From NCBI GenBank assembly GCA_006384855.1, contig VCJN01002398.1, positions 214,501 through 278,500 on the forward strand: a stretch of 64,000 nt of DNA. The letters run 5' to 3'. The notes beneath the pieces are model-generated. The model was not told the DNA's origin. It was given only the letters and a program-made list of their open reading frames with translations, and did no database searches. This document shows, piece by piece, positions 36,029 to 47,225 of this stretch. Positions within the stretch are counted from its first letter, which is position 1. Every line of letters begins with the position of its first letter. Source of the DNA: Tetraselmis striata (taxonomy: Eukaryota; Chlorophyta; Chlorodendrophyceae; Chlorodendrales; Chlorodendraceae). Position numbers and translations under genes: made by a program.

Positions 36029-39000
36029 ATGGCCGACTTCACGGCGGTGACCTCCGCCCGTGTGGCAGCGGGCGCCTGTGTGCGGCTCACCCGCCAGATA
36101 ATCATTCTTTGCGGCGCGGAGTCCTGGCGCGTTTTCCCCATAATTGCACGCGGTGTCAGAAAGGCGCGCACCTCCTCCCCCCATGCATCACAGAACCACT
36201 CGCTGACCTGCCGTCTGTGTTGATTCCTGCACTTGAGGGCCAAGCTCTGCGGTCCGTCACCCGCCAACCAGCTGTGCCGCCTGGCGTCTGCGTGAATCGA
36301 TGTCTATAGGTGCAGCCTTTTTTCAGCGAGGTTCTGGAGGGGATACAGGTGCACGGCATCACGGAGGCACACCTTGGGATTCTGCAGGACCTGGAGGACG
36401 TATTCACCATGCTGGAGGCTCTCCTAAGCCCCCGCCCACAGCACAGTCGCGTGCTCAAGCTGCTGCGTGCGATAGACTTCGCCCAGCAGCTGCAAGACGT
36501 CTGTCTGGAGACAAGTCAGGCTCTTGATTCCATACTTGGCGAGGATTTTCTGGTGCGACTAGACAATACAGCTCAGACCCCGGCATCTCGACACACCTAG
36601 CTTGACACACCTAGCTTGCAATCCATGCCAAAACCCGCAGGCGCGTGACGGCCTCTGTGGGCCCACTGCTGGGCAGGTGCCATCGGACGTACTGGACGAT
36701 GTCGCCAGTGTTGCACGCACCCTGGCCGACCTGAGGCTTGAGGAGCCGCTAGCGGATGCGGAGGCGGTTGCGCAGATGCGCAGGCACATGAAGTCAATGC
36801 AGACCACCTGGCAGACCTCCAGCGTGCACGAGTCTCTGCGCCAGATCCTCCTGGAACAGGGTGCGCGCGTAGCCTTCACCCCCTGCCCCGGAGCCGGCAT
36901 CCATCGCCCTGCTGGCCAGCTTGCGCATGCAGTGGAATTCACCCTTATCCTCGTGGTATGGTGTGTTCCATCTGCAGGCATCGTGATCCCTCGAACCAGC
37001 TCCGAAATTGAGCCAGAGCTGAATCACCTGAAGAAGGAGCTGGAAGAGCTGCAGCAGGAGAAGCGGGAGGAGGTAAGCCTGACTGGCGGCCCTTGCAGAT
37101 GATGACAATGCAGCCCAGCTGCCGCGCTCTGAAAACCCTCTGGGAAAACATCACACTCGGCGTGGATTGCGCCCCCACCCTCCCCTTTCCCCCTGCCCAT
37201 GCCGCGCAGGACGCTTTCCTCTTCACCCACATCGTGGCACTGTACACGCTGCGCCAAGGGGAGGTCTGCAAAGGGCGGTCAGCCACCGACACTCAGGCCT
37301 CCCCCACCAGCGTCCTAGACGACGATGCATACATGAAGCCCCTGTACAGGTGTGTGCCGCATATGACGGCCAGGCTTGATGCGCCCCCCTTTCCCCATAC
37401 CGTAGCAGCTGACGGCGGCGATGCTTTGTGCAGGTCAACCCACTCTGGGCAGCAACGGTCCGGGTCGCCCCCGCCGGAAGCACCCTCAAGCTCAACTTAC
37501 GGCAGGCCCTCCTCACCCTCGCCGGCGTCCCCGGCTACGAGCCCCCTGAGGAGGCCTCGCAGCCCCCTGAAGGCCAATTTTGCGACTGGGAACCGAGTCA
37601 CCACCCCTTCTAGGTGTGACGCTCACGCCGTGTGAACTGCCCGGCATGGACGCCCTTCCGCACCTCTCGCAAACTCACGTGCTGTGACCGCGTGGCCAGG
37701 TTACGGCCAGGCAGCGGCGATGGCTGCCCTGCAGAGCCATCTGCCGCGCTGTCCGAGGCTCGCAACAGCAGCGACGCCGGCAGCGAGGCGATGGGCAGCC
37801 CGGGAGGGAGACAGGGAGGTTCACCGTCTACCCTGGGCCCATCCCATTCTGTGCCCATCCTGAAGCTGTCACGCGTGGGAAATGGACAGCGTATGCTGCA
37901 CGGCGTGAGGAGTGCGAACGACATCCTGCAGAAGGAGGCATCAATGGGCGCTGTAGCCAGCCATACAGCTGCCAACAGCTCAGTGGGCAGGGCCCGGAGC
38001 CAGGAGGACCTGTCTCACGCCGCGGGCCGCCCCGCGCTGCGCGCACAGAGCAGCGCCGTCAGTCTGGGGAGCAGCGCTTCCGCCGCCGCGGCGTCCATGC
38101 TGAATGTGCAGACTTTCCTCATGTGCCCGCTCACCAAGGAGGTGATGCGTGACCCCGTCATCCTCGTGGAATCTGGACACACGTACGAGCGGAGAGCCAT
38201 CCAGGTGCGCCCTCTCCCTCCTGCCACCTCAACCGCGCGGTGTGCCGCTTGACCCCCCCGCTGGCCTGGCATGCCGTCGCTCGTTCGTGCCCATCCAACA
38301 CCTGGCCCCCTGCATGCTCTGGGTGCATGGAGGCTCACCGTATGCAATGCTGTGTGTTCTCATGCAGGCATGGCTGAAAGCAGGGAACACCGTCTGCCCT
38401 GCAACGGGGAAGCAACTGCGCGGGGGGCAGCTTATCACCAACCACCGTCTCAAGCAGGGCGTAGGACGACTTCCACAGCGCCCGCAAGGCGAGACGGACA
38501 CAGCTGTCGCCTTTTGATCAGCCATCCTCAATGGTGGGATGCACCTGAAAGTATGGAGGGCTCTGACCCGACCCCCCCCTCCCCCCCCCCCCCCCCGCAT
38601 TTCCTGCAGGCGGTGCTTTCCGCCGAGTCTTCCTACCAGAACCCAGAGCTGGACAAAATCGGCGAGTGGGTGCGGATGCTGGCCTCGGACAGCGCCGTGG
38701 ATCAGCAAATCGCGCTGGCTTCTTTGGTTGACGGCCAGCTCAGCAAGTCAGACAAGGTGTGTTGCCGCCAGCAGCCGGTGTGGCATACTACATACACCCC
38801 GCAGTGTAGCGTACGTGGTACTATACATATTTTAGTGAAAACGTATACAACATGTATACTACACGACACCGCCGCTGTTTCAACAGCACTTGTCAGTGTG
38901 GCACAGTGGTGATGTATGACTCTCTTGAAGTACAACCTATACGCCGATTTTGGCATTTTGCAAGTTATTACCAGTACAAACGGTAATTTCTGCCATTGTG

Positions 39001-40946
39001 GTGGTGATGGCAGCTCGTCATCATCTATATCGGCAAGCACTGCCTCTTCGTTAGGCTCGGGCAGCGCCTGGTCCCCACCATCAGGGTTCCGGATGTTGTG
39101 CTCCCATACATGAGCTAACGCCCACTCCTCCCACTCGTGTAAGGGAACCTTTCAATGCATTGCCGTGGGCAATTTGTATTATTCCGGGCAGCCGTGCTGG
39201 GGAGCAGCGCACCCATACCGATAAGGCAGTGTGCCGGTAAACGACAGGCGGGGAGTGTACTTTGCGCGGTGCTACACGTAGTTCTGTCGAAATGTCTACT
39301 GCATGTAGCATTGTAGTATGCCACACTGCTAGTAGCCCCTCTGAACAACAGACCACCTCTCACGTGTCAGCTCTTATAGGCACGCTGCGGGATTTGCAGC
39401 CGCCCTGGCCCGGTGGGGTATCACACATCGCCCAGTGGGAACCGAGTACTCCCCGAATGGGGGTGACTGTGTTAAAAGCAGTTCAATGCGAGCCGCGTAG
39501 AGGCTCACTGTCTGTGTGACCATGTGCAGGCCAATTTTCTCGCACTGGACGGTGTGTCAGCACTGATGAAGATAATGTGCTTCGGCACACCCTCCTCCAA
39601 GGGCTTTGTAGTGCGCGTGCTGTGGCTCCACTTCCTGGATCAGCCAGATGCCAGGGTTCGCCCCCCCCCCCCCCCTCCCCCCTGATGACATATACACATC
39701 AGGAGGACGTGTGTTGAGGTTGTCGCTGCGTGGCGGTCGCAGCTGGAGGTGATCCGGGCGAATGGGCTACCCCGAGTGTGCGAGCTGGTCTGCAGCGATG
39801 CGGCGCTGTCGGATGTGGTCAGGGAGACGGCGTTGCGCTGCCTGAGGGCCATGGCGTTTACGCCGCCGCTGAGGTGAGCGCATTGACTCGCTGTGCGCAT
39901 GCTGGGATAATGCGTTTGGCATCACGGGTGCGCGGGGAGGGGGGGGGGGGGGGGGGGGGGGGGAAAGGGGGGGGGGGGGGGGGAGAGCAGTGCTGCCATG
40001 GCAGGGCGCAGCCTTCTGACAGGGGCGTTGGTGTAGGGCGGAGGCGCGCAGATTTGGGGCTGTGGTAAAGATGGTGGCAATCTTCCGCGTGAAGAAGCAG
40101 CCGGTGCCGGTGCGGAAGGCTGCTGCCGCGGCTCTGGGGGCGCTCATGGTGGGGCAGCCTGAAGCGCGGGAGCAGGTCCTCAACGCCAACGGCATCCCTG
40201 TGCTGATAGAGCAACTGGACGAGTTTGCTGCTGGGCGGGACGACAGCCTGCGCCTGGAATCGCTGGCGGCGCTCAGCCAGGTGCTATTCAACGAGAAGGC
40301 CAGGCGCATCATCACCAGCCGCGGCTACCTCAAGGACATCTGTAGTTTACTTCACTCAGAGAAGTACAGTTTCCGGTTCGGCGTAGCCAGCATCTGCCGG
40401 CTGATGTCGCTCGAAACGGAGGCCGCGCTGGAGATGGGGCAGCTGGGGGTGATCCCGCCGCTCTCGCAGCTGGTGCTCAAGTGTGCCACCACGAGTACCG
40501 TCTGGCCGGTGGCGGCGGCCGCACTGTGCAACATGGCGCGCGACCCAATGCTGCGCCGCATCATCCTACGATCCGGGATCCACCTAGAGCGGAATCTGGT
40601 GGGACGTGCTGCGCCGCCTCGCGCAGAAGGAAAGCTGGCCAACAGTCCCCCAAGCGAGTCACCTGATGGCGCCGCTACCCCGGAAGCTGCTGGTGGCACC
40701 GGCGCCTCTACCACCACGTCCCACGAGGCCGCCGTATCGACGACCATAGCAAACGAAGCGGCAGGCAACGCGCTGCTGGCCGCGAGTGATGAGGCGGCAG
40801 ATGGCAGCCCGCGCAGTGAAGAACCGGGAAAGGGACGTGTGGGACGAAAACCTCTGCCCCCGGTCATGCCAGACAGCCCCGACGATGAGTGGGTGATCAG
40901 CTTCCGGGGTGGGTTTGCCGTGGCGGACAAACCTGTGCTGCGGTAG
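36029..40946 (+). CDS. U-box / armadillo-repeat E3 ubiquitin ligase (PUB type)
   Basis: Multi-exon gene. Exons seen: about 36029 to before 36309 (first exon uncertain), 36310-36551, 36641-36860, 36978-37072, 37210-37349, 37434-37613, about 37711-38204, 38368-38460, 38610-38756, 39530-39655, 39743-39873 and 40037-40946; stop TAG at 40944. The N-terminal helices resemble the UND region of plant U-box proteins, followed by a coiled coil (ELNHLKKELEELQQEKREE) and a Ser/Pro-rich linker. The U-box is FLMCPLTKEVMRDPVILVES, then GHTYERRAI across 38204/38368 to WLKAGNTVCPATGKQL. The C-terminal half is armadillo-like helices, and the last about 100 residues are acidic and disordered. Expected role: E2-dependent ubiquitin transfer with ARM repeats selecting the substrate. 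Earlier exons upstream of 36029 (35640-36000) are possible. Confidence 0.85.
38776..39328. mobile_element. hAT-like non-autonomous element in a U-box gene intron
   Basis: A perfect 15-bp inverted repeat, GTGTGGCATACTACA at 38778-38792 and its complement at 39312-39326, brackets about 550 bp. The termini read CGGTGTGG and CCACACTG, close to the hAT CAGTG consensus. The flanking 8-mers are CCAGCAGC (38768-38775) and CTAGTAGC (39329-39336), which match at 6 of 8 with two transitions, as for an aged 8-bp target duplication. It has no ORF of note. It makes up most of the intron 38757-39529. Confidence 0.7.
39938..39981 (+). repeat. G homopolymer tract in U-box gene intron
   Basis: About 44 nt of almost pure G (one AAA interruption) in the intron before the last exon. 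It is one of the few antisense-C tracts within a gene here. Confidence 0.9.
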
Positions 40947-41068
40947 GCACCAGCTTGCACCCCTGCTGCATGCCATCCGCCTGGGGAAGACAAGACGTAG
41001 TAGCGTATTGTGCTCGCAGCAACGCACTGCCTGCCACGCATGGCGCACGTAGGATAACGCTGTCGCAA

Positions 41069-41073
41069 TGTAA
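41069..41073 (+). promoter_or_regulatory. TGTAA poly(A)-type signal of the U-box gene
   Basis: TGTAA occurs 123 nt after the stop codon of the U-box gene. TGTAA (UGUAA) is the canonical polyadenylation signal of many chlorophyte green algae. A single pentamer can occur by chance. Confidence 0.45.
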
Positions 41074-41870
41074 TGTCAGCGCAGCAAATAATCGACAGGG
41101 CATCTTCAGATGACCGTGTGGCGGAAAAGGATATTGAGCTGAAAGGTGTGCAGCGAGCAAGGACGCCCTAGCTGTAGCTGTATACACTGCAATATACAGC
41201 AAACAAAAACCTCTTTGCCTTGTGACGCATGGGCAATGCAAGGAGGGAGCTGAGGACAGCACGCTGACCAAACCACCACTTTATTCTCCACCTGTTCGAG
41301 TATCTTCAGCTACCAGTAGTCCGTGTAACAAACCACATAAAGAGCATGCAAATATCCAATCACATCATGTCGACTGACTACCGGTACCTGGTGCGCAATG
41401 CACAATCCAAGACACGAGTATTAGCATGGCAGCACCACTAAGCCGCAGTTGTTTTAGGGTTAGCACGGACAAGTAGTCAGGTGGCGCACACGACCAAAAA
41501 ATGCCATGGGACAGCGATAACATCACCGTCAACGGTAACGTAATGTCTGATGATAGTCGAAAACATGGCGGTGCCGCGCTAGTCATTGATTGGCGGGAAT
41601 CATTGAATGGGGGCGGCGGATCGATGGAGCCGGTGGCGGCCATCCTCTGCATCATCTGGAGGTCTTCCCCCAGGCATCTCCTGCATTAGCACGCTTCGCT
41701 ACGCCGCCATCATGCACCTGCCCGCATTCATGCGTGCAGAAAGCCAATCATGGCACGTCATCATCATTCATCAATCTTCTTGTTGATGCATCATCATGGA
41801 TGCATGGCAACATAATCAGGCCAATATCGGGAGTGTATCCCATCGGGGGCTGTGGTTTATTATGTCGCGA
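41074..41870. other. Intergenic region between U-box gene and SINE copy 2
   Basis: No gene, RNA or repeat family could be supported; only short unremarkable ORFs occur. Confidence 0.5.
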
Positions 41871-42127
41871 CAACTCGTAAAAGTAAAAGTGAAGTTCGTC
41901 CCGGGACATCGGCCGAAGCCGCCCCAGCCGCACTCGACTTCTTGCGCCAACTGCAGTGTAGGTCTGGCGTAGCCCATAGACCACTTCCCAGCCATTCGAA
42001 CCCCGAATGGCTAATGCATCACCCGGTAAAACCCGGGACACGCCGGGCAGATACTGCCGCAATACATCTACCAGGAGTCGAACCCGGGACCTCTCGCATA
42101 CGAGACGACCGCTCAACCAAGCTAACA
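41871..42127 (-). mobile_element. tRNA-derived SINE, copy 2
   Basis: Reverse-oriented relative of the element at 32666. On the minus strand it starts with AGCTTGGTTGAGCGGTCGTC (A-box part), has the B box GGGTTCGACTCCTGG, the same body with CCCGGCGTGTCCCGGGTTTT and GGTCTATGGGCTACGCCAGA, and an A/T-rich tail ending near ACGAGTTG. Confidence 0.88.
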
Positions 42128-42229
42128 AGGAATACTCAACCGAGTGAACAAGGAGAGATTAATCTTGGCTCGTCCTCCACCCCCCCCCCCCCCCCCTTCC
42201 CCGGGACATGGCTTGCACCAATAAAACCC

Positions 42230-45200
42230 TTGCAGCGTCTCTAAGACGGCGGTTTAGGCAGCGATCCAATTATTACGGAAAGTCCTGGGTAGGCGACGCT
42301 CTGTTATAGTCAACACGCAAATTGCCGAAGCATTCCGCAAGACTTATTGGAGGCCAGTGACTGAATTTCCAACACTGCTGGATCACCGTCTGAATAAACC
42401 CTGCCATCAAAATACCCGGCACTGACCACGAAAGTAGGTCCGCCCTATCCGTTTCGGCGTAGTCGGCCCATTTGAGTAACGCGAGCTGGGGCAAGCCCCA
42501 TCCCGCGGAGCAAAGCATTTCGGGAGTGATCTACATGCGCAACAAAAAAGGCGCTGTGAGGGAGGGCCCGACGCCATAGCTAGACAATTCCTCATTTCCG
42601 GTAAAATCCAGGGCGCCGTAAAGGGAGGGGGGACCCCGCCTAACATGAAGGCAGTTAAGTCCTCAGGTGTTCACACAATAACCTGACTACAAAAAATCCC
42701 GAAACTCCCGAACTAACAAGCCCAAATTATGACGGTGATGCCCCCACCGCGGGCACTCCACCAACACATGTTCGATAGTGTCAGGTTCAGCTCCGCTACA
42801 TGCAAGGTAGTGTTGAATGATCCGCTCAGGCATGGCATGAATCCGGGCCAATTGGCGGGCAGTCAAAAATACTCGGGTGCGTACTTGTATCATGATCATG
42901 CGAAGCCCGGCGGCCACAACCCCCGCGGGGAAAACCACACCGTACTCTAGTGGCAACGGGTTTGACGCGTAAGACGCTTGGACATATATAACCCATGTGT
43001 GCGTGCTAACGCTACCAACGATCCGTAAAGCGCCTGCACCGATGTTTTTACGAGTTTAGCGGCATCGCGCACGGCTAGGGACCTCCACTCAAGTGGAAGG
43101 TGCGCCCCCTCAGCTAGCCCTGCGTTCGCCCTAGCTAATCGATCTAACCACCGCACAGTTCCCGACATCAACGTGTTAGGGCACGCCCGACTTGGCTGAT
43201 CTATTAAATGGGTCATACATATATTCAAGTCGGATGCTTTAAGGAACGCCCGAGCCCGTGCCGCTGCGGCCCTAATAGCCTCTATGGGCGCAATATCCAA
43301 TTCCCGCATCATCGGTGCAGTGGTCACCCCCAGGGGAGTTTTTACCCACCCCAATAAGGCACCGCAAGCACTGATTGAGCACGGTTTGTAATTTGTTTGC
43401 GCCGCTAGCTATATCCATACCCCATACTTCAAACCCGCAATTTAGAACCGGTAGTACACATGTTAGCTATAGTACCGATAATCGGCTGCCCGATATCGAT
43501 ACGAGTACAGCGCGGTCTACCGGTACTCGGCAGGCTGCCCGTGTACTGGCTATATGGCTGTATATGCGGCTGCCCGCGTGTATATGTCGACATGCTCGGA
43601 TCTTTTGTATTGCTTTCACTGGTTTCGGAGCATATCATGTACGTAATACATGCGGGCAGCCGCATATTAGCATATATAGCCATATAGCCATATATAGCCG
43701 GTACACGGGCAGCCGAGTACCGGTATACCGCGTTGTACTTGTGTCGATATCGGGCTTCCGATTATCGGTACGAGTATAGCTAACAACACCGGCTTTAAAG
43801 GCAGACACACGCACATTAATAGGAATTATATCCCATTCACCGAACTAATACCGAATCGAGCGCCCCAATGGCGCGTTTACCTTTCTTAACACGGTCGTCT
43901 ACGATGTGCCACATACCTAAATCCGAGTTAATGACCGTACCCAATAAGCACCTATATTCATTTACAACTAGTACCCATTCCCCCCAAGCTGCCATTGGGC
44001 AGCTTATTGTTCACGTTACGCGGTCTCGTCGGAATGTCGGCCAAATGCCATCACCCCACACGACTTGAGTACCCCAAACCCCATAAAATGGTCCTCCGCC
44101 CATTGCGAGAAGTGGGCGAACACGGCATGCATGTTATCGAACGAGCATGTGATACCAACATCACCGGTGGTCGTCCGCGTAAAACTGACTTGGCACCCGT
44201 AGTGGTTGCCTTGCCGCTAATGTGTCGGTGCACCCTGGTACATAACACCCTAGATGTTCCACCCCATCGAATATATTGTTAATAAATATGTCAAATAGAA
44301 TGGGGGAAGCGGGGCACCCCTGTCCGAGGCCACACTATATGGGTATGTGTCTTATAGTGTTCCCGGGGCCACCCCTGTCTTGACCCGTACCATACCATAC
44401 CATCCACGTATAAAGTTTTAATGAAGGTAAACATATGGCCCGTGACTCATATGGCTTGTAGTTTTAGGCATAAAAGCTCATGAGGTACGGTGTTATATGC
44501 CTTCCTAAAGTCAATAAATCCCGCGGACGTGGGTAGCCCTAACGCTTGGCGACGAGCCGCAATATCGAACAAGCTGGCGACTTGCATGGGGCCCTCCTCA
44601 TTCTGCATAAACCCCGCTTGCAAACGGCGGATTATCCCTTAGTTTGGCAGGCGTCTTGCAAGCGTGGGGTTATTACGGCCATAAAGAGTTTCCTAGCGGC
44701 ACCCACTACAATCGAAATACCCCCTCTAATTGTACATAACGGTCGAGTCGCATGTTTGGGCACCGATACTATGGCCAAACTACTCCATTGCTGAGGGATA
44801 TAGTTCGCAGTCCATATCCCGCTAATTAAGGCCGGGAATGCCTTGCCAAAATGACTATTCGGGGCATATATCGCCAATTCTAAAGCCTCCGCAGTAATCC
44901 CATCCTGCCCCTGGGCCTTATTTTTTTATCACCTAAGAGGCTTGACTAGTTCCTCCCATGCTATATGCCCAATAATCCCGTTTAGTGCGGGGGCAATGGG
45001 TGGCGATGTACCGTGGCGGTGTTCCCATGTCGCACGGAATATCGCAACCCGTTGTGCTAGGGGGTGGGGGTCACGCAGCAACTCCCGATAGTGCCGCGCC
45101 CAGCACGCATTGATTTCGCACGGCTCGGTATGAAGTGCCCCCGATACCGGATATAGGTTGGCCGTTCGCGCCCTCGAATGAACCTTGCCCTTTAGCCTCC

Positions 45201-45330
45201 CAGACTGTCCCGGAATTATACTGTAAGGGCCTGTAATCGCGATTTTCCCACGGAATGGGCTTGTAATCGCTGTATATACTGTGTAATCGCCACTTTTCTG
45301 CTAGGCTCGGTAGTCGCAATGAAGTCCCCG
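42230..45330 (-). mobile_element. Non-LTR retrotransposon (LINE) reverse transcriptase, degraded, interrupted by a foldback element
   Basis: Read on the minus strand. Motifs in order: a fingers-type block with CTIRGGISIVVGAARKLF (about 44660-44780), the palm motif FIDFRKAYNTVPHELL (about 44453-44536), PASPILFDIFINNIFDG (about 44270-44330), and the catalytic YADD (about 44170-44190). A C-terminal Cys/His knuckle CSGAEPDTIEHVLVECPRW follows (about 42730-42810). No upstream endonuclease is seen next to it, though an endonuclease fragment of a LINE lies at 50740-51585 in the same orientation. Several stops and frame changes break it; notably, the segment between about 43460 and 43785 is a later insertion. 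It is a dead copy. Confidence 0.78.
43461..43785. mobile_element. Foldback (long inverted repeat) element inside the LINE
   Basis: The segment starts TGTTAGCTATAGTACCGATA and ends with a near-complement, TATCGGTACGAGTATAGCTAACA. Its arms of about 130 bp each are imperfect inverted copies, including CTGCCCGATATCGATACGAG, a GCGGTCTACCGGTACTCGGC-type stretch and GGCTATATGGCTGTATATGC. The centre of about 70 bp is not repeated. An ACA trinucleotide flanks both ends, possibly a 3-bp target duplication but too short to be decisive. No ORF. Confidence 0.8.
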
Positions 45331-45619
45331 GCGGGCCCGCCTTCCGTAATTTATACCAGTATCATGTCGTGCCGTCCCCGTAGTACATTGGGCCTGCATC
45401 GCGCCTCGCGTGGTTAGCCGTAATCTTTGGGACTCCCGCCACGCTGTACTTTAACGCCTTACAATACAAGTTCCGTGACGACTCGCAACGGACACTTTAC
45501 TACCATGCATCTCACCAGCGTCGGAGCGCCAGTGACTAGCCCCTACCAACCCCCGCCGCTGCGAGCCGCCGGCGCAGAGTAGTGGTGTGCCATCGGGCTA
45601 CGCAAATCCAAGCGCCGTA

Positions 45620-46870
45620 TTCCTGAGGGCAAGGAGGGCTAGACGCCTTCCGAGGGGAATTGGGTAGAGGTGACCAAGAAAATGCGCTGCTGCGCGTGTG
45701 GGGCCTGCTTCACAAAGACTCGGTTCTACGACACACACAGATGGGCATGCGCCAAGTCGCCCCCGTCCACCGCCGCGCCTGTCGCAGCCGGTGATGATGG
45801 CGCCCTGCGGTAGCTGCGGCACTGTACGGCCGTCACCCCTCTGCTCCGTCCGGACCCGGTCGGACCGAAATGCGGGGCGAGCCGCCGGGTGCATCGATAC
45901 CGTCGCCGCCGCCATCGCCCCCGCCGCCTCTCCGCCGCTCTCGTCTCCCCGAAACGAATCAGCGAGCCCCGCACCCGGCGGAGGGGAGGGGCGTTTGGTG
46001 TCGTCTGATGGTGGCCTGGCAGCAAGCATGGCAGCGCAGGAGATGAATGCCGAACTTCACGTGGGCGCTATTATAATCAAGACGTTCGGGACGCGGGGGA
46101 CCTTTCTCGGCCAGGTAGTCTCCTCCCCTCCCCTGTTCCATCTGCCATATATGTAGCCCCACCGCCGACATGTGACAGCCACCCGTGTGTATCATCCAAC
46201 ACCCAGGTCGTCGGCTAGAGATGGGATACCGAGGACACAGACCCGGCTGATAGGGAGCTGGTGATGAAGGCGATTTACGACGATGGCGACTCGGAAGAGC
46301 TAACTGAGTCGAAGATACAACCGCTATACCCGACGACAGAGCAGCTGAGCGATTTCAGTCGCAGGGTGCCTCAAGGCGCCATTGGCGCCCTTCCGGCGTG
46401 CGCCCCTTGCGCACCCACCGGCGGTGCCTTCGGGGGGGGCCTTAGATATTCGCTAAGGGGTGAGGGTATCGCACTGGCCACGTGTAAACGATGATTTGCT
46501 GTGCTTCATCCTTATAATATACGCGCATTCGTTTAGATGCTTGCGCGCATATGTCCACATGACATGAGCTACGCCAGCTTCGTTCTCGACGCCGATAGCG
46601 ACGCCGAAGGCATTGTCGCGGGGGTTGTGGAAGGAAACCCCTCTGACGACAGCCGCAGCGACGGCGACGGCGAGAGACGCTGTTGCGAGGTATGACTTCA
46701 GTACCGGGACGTCAGCCGCCGTGAAGCAAGGCGCCTCAGCCGCCCCCGCCAACTGGGTGGCCTGCGCAGAGGCGCTGGATAAGTATTGTCAAGGAACTGA
46801 CACATTGGAGCTTGAGCCGGCATGGAAGCGCGCATATGAAATGGAGCTCGAACCCCATAACATCAAGTGA
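45620..46870 (+). CDS. Possible zinc-finger plus Tudor-like domain protein (unrecognised)
   Basis: Gene-like unit. A first exon near 45650-45790 encodes a Cys/His cluster, KKMRCCACGACFTKTRFYDT then HRWACAK, resembling a BED-like or C2HC finger. A second exon ends at 46114 with AIIIKTFGTRGTFLGQ and splices in phase 0 over a GT-AG intron (46115-46218) to an exon starting at 46219 that reads RWDTEDTDPADRE, then MKAIYDDGDSEELTESKIQ. The joined pattern (V..F...G.F.G.V ... Y.DGD.E.l) is that of Tudor/PWWP-like chromatin-reader folds, which also occur in algal transposon proteins. A third exon near 46680-46870, ending with a TGA at 46868, may belong. The start codon is not certain, and one in-frame stop lies upstream of the finger. 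It may be element-derived. Confidence 0.42.
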
Positions 46871-47045
46871 CCCCCCCCCCCCCCCCCCCCGGACCCATGC
46901 CCCCTCTCTACCCCCATTTAATCATAACCTGAACTCAGGTCATAGGTAAGAATCTTAACGCAGCATGTTCCGGGTATATACGCAGCTTTCTGCTAGCATA
47001 TGTGAACCGCCTACTGCGTTCCCTGTTGCGCGTTGCTACCCTGCT

Positions 47046-47225
47046 GCGCGTTGGCGCCCCGCTGCCCCGGCCGCGGCGCGTTGGCGCCCCGCTGCCCCGG
47101 CCGCGGCGCGTTGGCGCCCCGCTGCCCCGGCCGCGGCGCGTTGGCGCCCCGCTGCCCCGGCCGCGGCGCCTTGGCGCCCCGCTGCCCCGGCCGCGGCGCG
47201 TTGGCGCCCCGCTGCTCTGGCCGCG
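47046..47225. repeat. 30-bp minisatellite, six units
   Basis: Six tandem 30-bp units, each GCGTTGGCGCCCCGCTGCCC followed by CGGCCGCGGC, nearly identical, with a single change in the fifth and small changes in the sixth. The length is a multiple of three, so both strands stay open and yield ten-residue repeats such as ALAPRCPGRG; these ORFs are not supported as genes. Confidence 0.95.

Noticed and set aside
47046-47225. CRISPR-like repeat array
   Set aside because: The units are contiguous with no unique spacers, in a eukaryotic genome.
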